Assembly (NCBI GenBank): GCA_900316925.1
Contig: ONEU01000166.1
Coordinates: 1-9,258, forward strand
Origin: an uncultured Eubacteriales bacterium
Lineage (GTDB): Bacteria; Bacillota; Clostridia; Oscillospirales; Acutalibacteraceae
Reading direction: 5' to 3'
Length of the DNA stretch: 9,258 bases
Each line of letters opens with the position of its first letter. Positions within the stretch are counted from its first letter, which is position 1. A program made the translations under genes and the position numbers. Shown piece after piece: positions 5,301 to 9,258 of the stretch. The notes beneath the pieces were generated by a model. It ran no database searches, was not told the DNA's origin, and was given only the letters and a program-made list of their open reading frames with translations.

Positions 5301-8082
5301 CGATGACAACACGGGCGGCATCAGTCTCTCGGCTTCCGTTTGCATGAAATTCGGCTTTACAGCCAATGCCTTTATTTTTAAAGGAGAGGCCAGCACTACC
5401 TTTGGCGTCAATGCTTCCATCGGCGGTTCGGTCGGACGGACAAATTCAGACGGTGTGAGCTTCAGCACCACTTACACCATGCCCAACCGTTTCCTGCCGA
5501 ACAGAGCAGAATTCGTCCGTGATATCGAATCCTACAATAATGATGTATACAAAAAAAGCGAGATCAGACACTATGCTCCCAAAGACGGTTATATGTACAA
5601 CTATGATTCCAACACAGTCTGCTATAAACTGAAGGATTTTAAGGTCAACAGGGATATGGCGGATGAATTTGGCGGCAACGTCAATATGAACGCGGATAAT
5701 AATGTGTTTGCTCTCAGCTATTACACGACCAATTATTATCGCACGCCGGAGCCTCCGGAGCAATTCACCATTCAGTCAATGGCAAAAAATGCGGATGGTT
5801 CAGCAGATATCACCCTGCTCTGGAACAGCGCGACCCGGAATCCGGATCGTGAAGTGGCCGGATATAACATCTATATGTCCGACATCAACCCGGATTCTTC
5901 ACTGATCCATCTCCAGAACAAGGACAAGCTGATTGCTCCTTCCGGAAGCACCTATACTACCTATAAGGTCCATCTGGAAAACGGCGATTATAACGATAAT
6001 TCCGTCTTCTATATTGCCCCGGCGTTTGCTACGACAAACACAGGGGGACTGTACATCGTGACAGAGGGGATTATCTCCGATACGGTGTCAATTGCCAGCA
6101 TCGAGCAGAATACCAAAGGCAATCTGGTGATCTCCGATCAGCCGGATATCTACTATATGCAGCCGGACAATACCGATGAAACGGCTGTCTTCAGCATTGA
6201 TGTCTGGAAGAATCAGATCGAACTGACCGATCCTGTCGTCTTCTACTGGCAGATGCATAACGAAGACTCAGGCTTATGGGAAACCGTCTCGGAAGTTGTG
6301 GTGTCATCTCCCACATCCGTTCAGGACGGTAAGGAACTATTCCACAGCGATTTCTCTATTGAGCTTCCCGGAGCGGACAAGGCTTCATTTGTGGATAAGG
6401 GCGTGCGCTGTGTTGCCGGAATCGGCAATTATAGTGTGTCCTCCGACATCGTGACGATGCGTTTTGGCGAGAAGAAGCCGGATGATCCGGATCCCGAAAA
6501 GCCCGACAATCCGGATCCCGAAAAGCCTGATAATCCGGATCCCGAAAAGCCCGATAGCCCGTATGATCCTGTTGAGAAAAAATTCACCATCAAAAACTAT
6601 GATGATCTGGTACTGTTCCGTGACAAGTACAACGGCGAGTATGAGACATATCAGAATGTCAGCATAGAGCTTTCCGATAATATCATAGCTCCCAAGGATT
6701 CCGTCTGGTCCCAGGGGATCGGTACCGAAGACAAACCCTTCAGGGGCACCTTTGACGGCAAGGGCTACTGTGTGATCGGTCTGAACATCAAAGACACCGA
6801 AGACGGCGGTCTGTTCGGAACCATCTGCAGCAGCGGCAAAGTGAAGGATATGATCGTTCTGGGCTGTACATTCTCTGCCGGTATCAGGAATGCCGGAGGT
6901 ATTGCTGCCGTGAACGAGGGTACGATTGATCACTGCATCAGCGGTGTCAATGCAACCGGCCAAACCACTGTGCCCCTGCCTTCCGGTCTGACAGTTAATC
7001 CGGCAAACTATAATTCCCGGATTAACGGCACTTACTCCGGCGGTGTAGTCGCTGTGAATCACGGTACGATCACCGGCAGCCGCAGCAGTGCGGATGTGAC
7101 CGGTACCAATTGCGGCGGTATTGCAGCTCTCAATGATGGCACCATCTATGGCTGTGCCAATAACGGTACGATCGGTCTCAGCAGCCCCTCCTGTGAGCAG
7201 GCAGGCGGTCTTGCCGGCACTAACGGCGGTTCGATTGAGAGCAGCTACAATTCCGGTAAGATTTTCTGCGGCAACAAAAACAAGAAGGGATTTGTTGCCG
7301 GTGTGAACAACTCCACCCGTGTCAGCAACGTGTTCTATTCCAACGTCAACGGCATCCCGCCGATCGGCGCCGATTCGGACGCTGCTCTCGGAACGACCTG
7401 CCGTCTGGTGGATAATACCGATATGCTGACGGAAGATTTTGTTGCCCAGCTGAACAGCGTTTCCGATGACACCGTCACCTGGTTACGCACCAAATATGGT
7501 TCGACCTTCTTCAATCAGGGATTCCCGATCGTGAAGGGGAGAAACCTGACCCAGAGAGAGCTGAGCCTGACAGATAACCTCAGTGTGCGCGGCATGATGC
7601 ACAAGAGCATGAAGATGACGCTTACACCGCTTTCCGCTGACAGCAGCGCATATCAGGCATTGCAGCAGAAGGGGACTGTATTCTCCGCATACAGCGTTGC
7701 CACCACTGACGCCAACGGCCAGTATGTTCCCTCGGAGCTGTGGAATGCAGGCGGATATCAGCTGCTTGTACCCACCAACGGCAAGCAGGTTGCCCTGGTT
7801 ACACAGAATGACGACGGCGAACTGGTGACCATTACGCCTGACAGCGTGGAGGACGGCATGGCTGTCTTTACGGTTGCTTCGATGAGCAGCTTCGGTCTGG
7901 TAGAGACTGCATCTGAGAACAGTAATGTGCAGCCCTCCGGCCAGAACATCACTCCCGATGCCAATACCCCTGTACAGACAGGCGACAGCTTCCCTGGATG
8001 GGTTCTGTTTACCGTCCTGGCAGCGCTCTGTGTAGCAGCTGCTGCCTATAAAAAATCCCATCGCGAGCAAAAAGATCAATAA
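2341..8082 (+). CDS. Giant sortase-anchored surface protein with FG-GAP-like propeller, amphipathic beta region, Fn3/Ig-like domains and GLUG beta-helix
   Basis: 1913 residues. The signal peptide (KRYKK, then a hydrophobic stretch) has a cleavage site after AFA, residues 30-32. Residues ~150-770 carry calcium-type acidic loops of FG-GAP/VCBS kind (DIDGDGLDE at 236-244, DYNGDGIQE at 323-331, DADLNGDGFKE at 483-493). Weaker blade-like motifs near 572-590, 664-680 and 733-750 suggest an integrin-like beta-propeller. Residues ~781-865 and ~978-1046 are Gly/Ser-rich segments with strict alternation of hydrophobic and small or polar residues. I do not recognise this region. Residues ~1138-1250 look like Fn3 and ~1258-1376 Ig-like. 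A PDPEKPDN-repeat linker follows at ~1377-1412, then a GLUG/right-handed beta-helix at ~1413-1670 (FRGTFDGKGY, AGGLAGTN) and a small beta domain at ~1735-1860. The C-terminus has VQTGD (1878-1882), a membrane segment at ~1887-1903 and tail KKSHREQKDQ, a cell-wall sorting signal. It is probably an adhesin or substrate-binding protein; an effector role is possible. Confidence 0.9.
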   Translation: MSKRYKKALATLLSGAIAISAFGVAGGMSAFADEGAAGSDARQNGDNPEEKQDVVITDQEIESGTSMIGQYDADHVAQQLLVTHTGKSSELPVRDIMNDFKDAQKKENYEDNFLTLSCDEGLYDSLHFEVDQLKANSMEYATNKNYQNPLSGFTFVNPNELLVGSSNRIDHHEMRLHTYNDVVDGNPANLKELIYDYSHDHEKMEDRLDKEVKRAVNDYVEQEDSHMQTHNGIGMDIDGDGLDELIYFSLNYKHGGSYAQIDIYEREPYEPKVDSKGHTEVVQSPYAWVLKRRVENVLSEDDDYISDLIAAESKGYTPLAVGDYNGDGIQELACYLPAKNDDDLSPDACVQVYQFRKDNDSYSVILLSEIDVSSFQTDYGKMGESDGDGIYLPTVALSTTSIRLGEKKDASVGAAQYNTHDDLVITVSVPRYYRKKGLNHNSTTKIFTIEKKDKKTTPVELFTYEYKPFDDNTTRMNFVNTCDADLNGDGFKEIVVAGLKEHHLKMPDKVNDPAYLYGDDDDPFDINHNYVNVITHDGDGYCMVWKNPREVKAPGNLHPEHYLSVEPTALCAGHFMYNTPGLKDQICIQGVILDCTDSKMSGAPSRIENKNTKNEIDYIVDTKPEYDVENFADAGFESAYIYDITLDETVKSSGDNWIDQCVSGRFCNGSDVDQIAIVSSDPSDPNDDNIYMDISIISHYRETTTSDPKWVYRAYNDYLKNENEDDHGTSLFITFMDVEEDTYYYRYAGTYSTYSAPILYAVVQAPPYYRESNEIDASELTISTGVSNHAGLDIGVGVSNETESNVSASFFGSDVTMGLGFSAGLDFAYNHTWSWEKSIEKTISLNSEHDYAVCYTTPFIVNVYEVVKTKSLDEEPQFVKFCEPQTPVFTALTVDEYNEAINRSTADFDNTKRDEIPPDQGTPLITKDMLSETTPGDPTGYVHTMKEACGLESVADRTETDAGFVPVNIVNTPNVLSQGSSLSFTDSDDNTGGISLSASVCMKFGFTANAFIFKGEASTTFGVNASIGGSVGRTNSDGVSFSTTYTMPNRFLPNRAEFVRDIESYNNDVYKKSEIRHYAPKDGYMYNYDSNTVCYKLKDFKVNRDMADEFGGNVNMNADNNVFALSYYTTNYYRTPEPPEQFTIQSMAKNADGSADITLLWNSATRNPDREVAGYNIYMSDINPDSSLIHLQNKDKLIAPSGSTYTTYKVHLENGDYNDNSVFYIAPAFATTNTGGLYIVTEGIISDTVSIASIEQNTKGNLVISDQPDIYYMQPDNTDETAVFSIDVWKNQIELTDPVVFYWQMHNEDSGLWETVSEVVVSSPTSVQDGKELFHSDFSIELPGADKASFVDKGVRCVAGIGNYSVSSDIVTMRFGEKKPDDPDPEKPDNPDPEKPDNPDPEKPDSPYDPVEKKFTIKNYDDLVLFRDKYNGEYETYQNVSIELSDNIIAPKDSVWSQGIGTEDKPFRGTFDGKGYCVIGLNIKDTEDGGLFGTICSSGKVKDMIVLGCTFSAGIRNAGGIAAVNEGTIDHCISGVNATGQTTVPLPSGLTVNPANYNSRINGTYSGGVVAVNHGTITGSRSSADVTGTNCGGIAALNDGTIYGCANNGTIGLSSPSCEQAGGLAGTNGGSIESSYNSGKIFCGNKNKKGFVAGVNNSTRVSNVFYSNVNGIPPIGADSDAALGTTCRLVDNTDMLTEDFVAQLNSVSDDTVTWLRTKYGSTFFNQGFPIVKGRNLTQRELSLTDNLSVRGMMHKSMKMTLTPLSADSSAYQALQQKGTVFSAYSVATTDANGQYVPSELWNAGGYQLLVPTNGKQVALVTQNDDGELVTITPDSVEDGMAVFTVASMSSFGLVETASENSNVQPSGQNITPDANTPVQTGDSFPGWVLFTVLAALCVAAAAYKKSHREQKDQ
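6487..6558 (+). repeat. Three 24-bp tandem repeats in the giant gene (PDPEKPDN linker)
   Basis: Units at 6487-6510, 6511-6534 and 6535-6558 all begin CCGGATCCCGAAAAGCC and differ only near their ends. Each encodes an eight-residue P-D-P-E-K-P-D-N-type unit forming a rigid, charged spacer between the Ig-like domain and the beta-helix. Because the unit is in frame, copy-number change would alter reach but not reading frame. Confidence 0.9.
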
Positions 8083-8285
8083 AACCGATTAAGGGACTGC
8101 TTCGGCGGCCCCTTTTCTTTTACGGTATTGTATAGCCTACAGAGCGGACAGCTTCCCCGTTCACTGGTGACAGAGATTGTACCGTCGTTCCGCTCCGCAA
8201 CCGCGGTCTGATAGCCGTCGGATTCCAGTATCGTACTGAGACCTTCTGCGATCTTAACTTCATCCTCAATGATAAGGATACGCAT
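8076..8285 (-). pseudogene. Remnant of a two-component operon: response-regulator N-terminus fused to histidine-kinase C-terminal motif
   Basis: A 69-residue frame starts at an ATG with GAGGTG five bases upstream. Residues 1-31 (MRILIIEDEVKIAEGLSTIL at 1-20, then ESDGYQTAVAE) match the start of a receiver domain, including the acidic pair E7-D8. A full regulator of the OmpR type would be about 225 residues. The phosphoacceptor Asp, the rest of the receiver and the DNA-binding domain are absent. Residues 33-45 (NDGTISVTSERGS) instead match the last conserved strand of a histidine kinase ATPase domain. After that the reading frame becomes nonsense and overlaps the terminator and 3' end of the giant gene. 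Regulator and kinase genes are commonly adjacent in this order, so one internal deletion with its junction near 8184-8200 explains the fusion. It cannot work as a regulator. Whether the stub is still expressed is unknown. Confidence 0.8.
8091..8121 (+). terminator. Rho-independent terminator of the giant gene
   Basis: AAGGGACTGC (8091-8100) folds onto GCGGCCCCTT (8105-8114) with one A/C mismatch and one T-G wobble, closed by a stable TTCG tetraloop. TTCTTTT follows. It starts nine bases after the stop codon. Confidence 0.88.
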
Positions 8286-8335
8286 ATTATCACCTCACAA
8301 AAACCATAATTTGGTAATCAATAAAAGATATGCAC

Positions 8336-8363
8336 ATATTATCGGATAAAAATCAAAAGTCAA
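8336..8363 (-). promoter_or_regulatory. Putative promoter of the decayed two-component operon
   Basis: The minus strand has TTGACT (8363-8358) and TAATAT (8341-8336) with a 16-base spacer. Transcription would start about 45 bases ahead of the regulator ATG. ATATG and CATAT flank two bases at 8328-8339, next to the -10, and could form a small operator. If real, the 5' control region of the operon has outlived its coding sequence. The evidence is consensus match only. Confidence 0.4.
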
Positions 8364-8445
8364 TTTATCTGGTGTCATACAGTATTTGCCCTGATATTCC
8401 ATCATGTAGTCATACCGGACGATATAAGTTCCACTTTTCTAAAAG

Positions 8446-8523
8446 TTAGTGAACATCTCCTTTTTTAGTCAATACAGTAGCAAGCGTTACCGCAAAACCT
8501 GTTGTAAAGAGTATCATCTCCAT
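8446..8523 (-). CDS. Possible 25-residue hydrophobic small membrane peptide
   Basis: The ATG at 8523 is preceded by AGGAGGT with a seven-base gap, the strongest ribosome binding site in this part of the window. The frame encodes 25 residues: a hydrophobic stretch MILFTTGFAVTLATVL (3-18), then the basic TKKGDVH tail. The layout (one short membrane span plus a charged tail) resembles type I toxin or holin-like toxin peptides of Firmicutes, but I see no family match. A 16-bp stem-loop lies immediately upstream (8550-8590). The neighbours are a decayed two-component locus downstream and a GIY-YIG/DUF4357 gene upstream, all on the same strand. I see no antisense RNA promoter with confidence, so the toxin idea is inference. 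It could also be a leader peptide or a chance frame behind a good Shine-Dalgarno sequence. Confidence 0.5.
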   Translation of the reverse strand: MEMILFTTGFAVTLATVLTKKGDVH

Positions 8524-8549
8524 TTGCTTCACCTCCTGTATGAAATAGG

Positions 8550-8590
8550 AAAAGGACACCTGCTGTTTCTAAGTCAGCAGGTATCCTTTT
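8550..8590 (-). terminator. Large hairpin after the GIY-YIG gene; terminator or leader structure of the small peptide gene
   Basis: The left arm 8550-8565 and right arm 8575-8590 pair over 16 positions with one C/A mismatch (8557/8583) and a nine-base loop. The arms begin with AAAAGGA and end with TCCTTTT, so the T-run is available on both strands. It starts eight bases after the GIY-YIG stop codon, which fits a terminator. It also ends 13 bases before the Shine-Dalgarno site of the small peptide, so it could act as an attenuator or 5' protective stem for that transcript. Confidence 0.7.
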
Positions 8591-8598
8591 AGAAGCGT

Positions 8599-9258
8599 TT
8601 ATACTATATTATCTGATTGAATCTGTTCTTCCAAATCATGTAGAGTTTTTCCGCCCTTAGTTTTCCAAGAAGTCCAACCGTTACAACTTTTTCCAGTAAC
8701 AAACTCGGCTGCACTTGATGGACTGTTAAACAGAACATCATCTTGTAAGATATTATTATCTATTTTACATTCTTCTCGTTTTTTTCTGTTTCCAGAAGAA
8801 ATATACTTTTCATCTTCACTAATTGGTGCGATTTTACTCCCTTTAAATACAACAAAGCCTTCAGTAGTCTGTTTTGCGAATGCTTCAACAGTAAAATTTA
8901 GTTTTTTAATCAAACGTGTTAATGTTAATTCAATTTCCTCTGTATTATCATCGGTATTTTCAATAACAGACACGATTTTGTTCAAAGGTATAAATATCTT
9001 GTGTCCAAGTGTACCCATTATAAGTTTTGCATAGTCAACAAACTCTTCAAGCTCGCTTTCTTTTTCTTCTGTAATATGCCCAGGAGAAGGATCATTGCTA
9101 TTTTTAACGGTATATCGGTTGGCTTCTATTGCAAGATTACAGAATTTATTTTCAAGATAGCTTATTTCAGTCGGTCCGAACGAATTATTGGATGTAGTAA
9201 AAACAACTGCTTCTGTCCAATAGTCCTTGTCTGGATTTCTCTTATGTTCCATAAGACG
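8599..9258 (-). CDS. GIY-YIG nuclease family protein with C-terminal DUF4357 domain (5' end beyond the window)
   Basis: 219 residues are visible; the 5' end lies outside the window. Residue numbers count from the Met at 9252, which is probably internal: the frame stays open to the edge, and the preceding codons give RL followed by MEHKRNPDKDYW. This matches the RLxxH...FW pattern of GIY-YIG proteins, placing the catalytic GIY and YIG strands off the window. YLE at 32-34 includes the conserved metal-binding Glu34. Residues ~130-207 match DUF4357: GFVVFKGSK, then NSPSSAAEFVTG and NGWTSWK. GIY-YIG proteins cut DNA in repair, mobile elements and restriction; the role of DUF4357 members is not established. 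The coding sequence is AT-rich: 8881-8940 is 15 of 60 G+C, against 35 of 60 at 7081-7140 in the giant gene. This suggests a different origin. The gene ends at the hairpin 8550-8590. Confidence 0.82.
   Translation of the reverse strand, partial: RLMEHKRNPDKDYWTEAVVFTTSNNSFGPTEISYLENKFCNLAIEANRYTVKNSNDPSPGHITEEKESELEEFVDYAKLIMGTLGHKIFIPLNKIVSVIENTDDNTEEIELTLTRLIKKLNFTVEAFAKQTTEGFVVFKGSKIAPISEDEKYISSGNRKKREECKIDNNILQDDVLFNSPSSAAEFVTGKSCNGWTSWKTKGGKTLHDLEEQIQSDNIV

Noticed and set aside
8295..8405. A 36-residue minus-strand frame (MMEYQGKYC...) whose stop overlaps the ribosome binding site of the regulator stub
   Set aside because: No Shine-Dalgarno site before its ATG pair, and a plausible promoter for the stub starts inside it. 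The frame is open upstream to about 8438 and the sequence is mildly protein-like, so it could be a decayed fragment, but I cannot support a gene.
8329..8448. A 39-residue forward frame starting MHILSDKNQ
   Set aside because: No ribosome binding site, antisense to the better-supported minus-strand features, and unremarkable composition.
1..9258. CRISPR arrays, tRNA or rRNA genes
   Set aside because: No regularly spaced repeats with unique spacers and no cloverleaf or rRNA-like sequence was seen on either strand. The only tandem repeats are coding linkers and the short operator array.

Overview
The window looks like chromosomal DNA from an anaerobic, Gram-positive gut Clostridia member, probably Ruminococcus/Oscillospiraceae-like. 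The signs are strong AGGAGG-type ribosome binding sites, a secreted lipoprotein with a lipobox, a very large surface protein ending in a sortase-type V-Q-T-G-D signal, GLUG-type beta-helix repeats and a starch-binding (CBM26-like) module. This assignment is an inference from gene content and base composition. No marker gene is present.

Layout. Bases 2-67 are probably the last codons of a rightward gene. A leftward gene (156-1919) encodes a 587-residue lipoprotein: a GxSxGG alpha/beta-hydrolase esterase domain followed by a C-terminal CBM26-like domain. It ends at a strong hairpin. Divergent from it, a rightward gene (2341-8082) encodes a 1913-residue, sortase-anchored, multidomain surface protein. 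Its parts are an FG-GAP/VCBS-like propeller, two amphipathic beta-rich segments, Fn3/Ig-like domains, a Pro-Asp-Glu-Lys repeat linker and a GLUG beta-helix. It ends at a terminator with a UUCG loop. Both products act outside the membrane, so this may be a surface module for binding and processing glycans or host and plant material. That role is inferred.

The 421-base divergent region is the most informative non-coding stretch. On the esterase side lie 11-bp tandem repeats plus an inverted copy, placed where an OmpR/PhoB-type activator would bind. In the middle is a 196-bp sequence with 18-bp imperfect terminal inverted repeats, flanked exactly by a 9-bp direct duplication and able to fold on itself. 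This has the anatomy of a non-autonomous (MITE-like) insertion. On the right is a near-consensus promoter (TTGTCT-17-TATAAT) for the giant gene.

Right of 8082 the sequence becomes clearly AT-richer and all genes point left. A short reading frame joins the first ~31 residues of a response regulator to a histidine kinase C-terminal motif, as expected if a two-component operon lost its interior by deletion. Upstream of it are a possible 25-residue hydrophobic peptide gene with a perfect Shine-Dalgarno sequence, a large hairpin, and the 3' part of a GIY-YIG/DUF4357 protein that runs off the window. This end looks like the edge of an accessory or decaying region.
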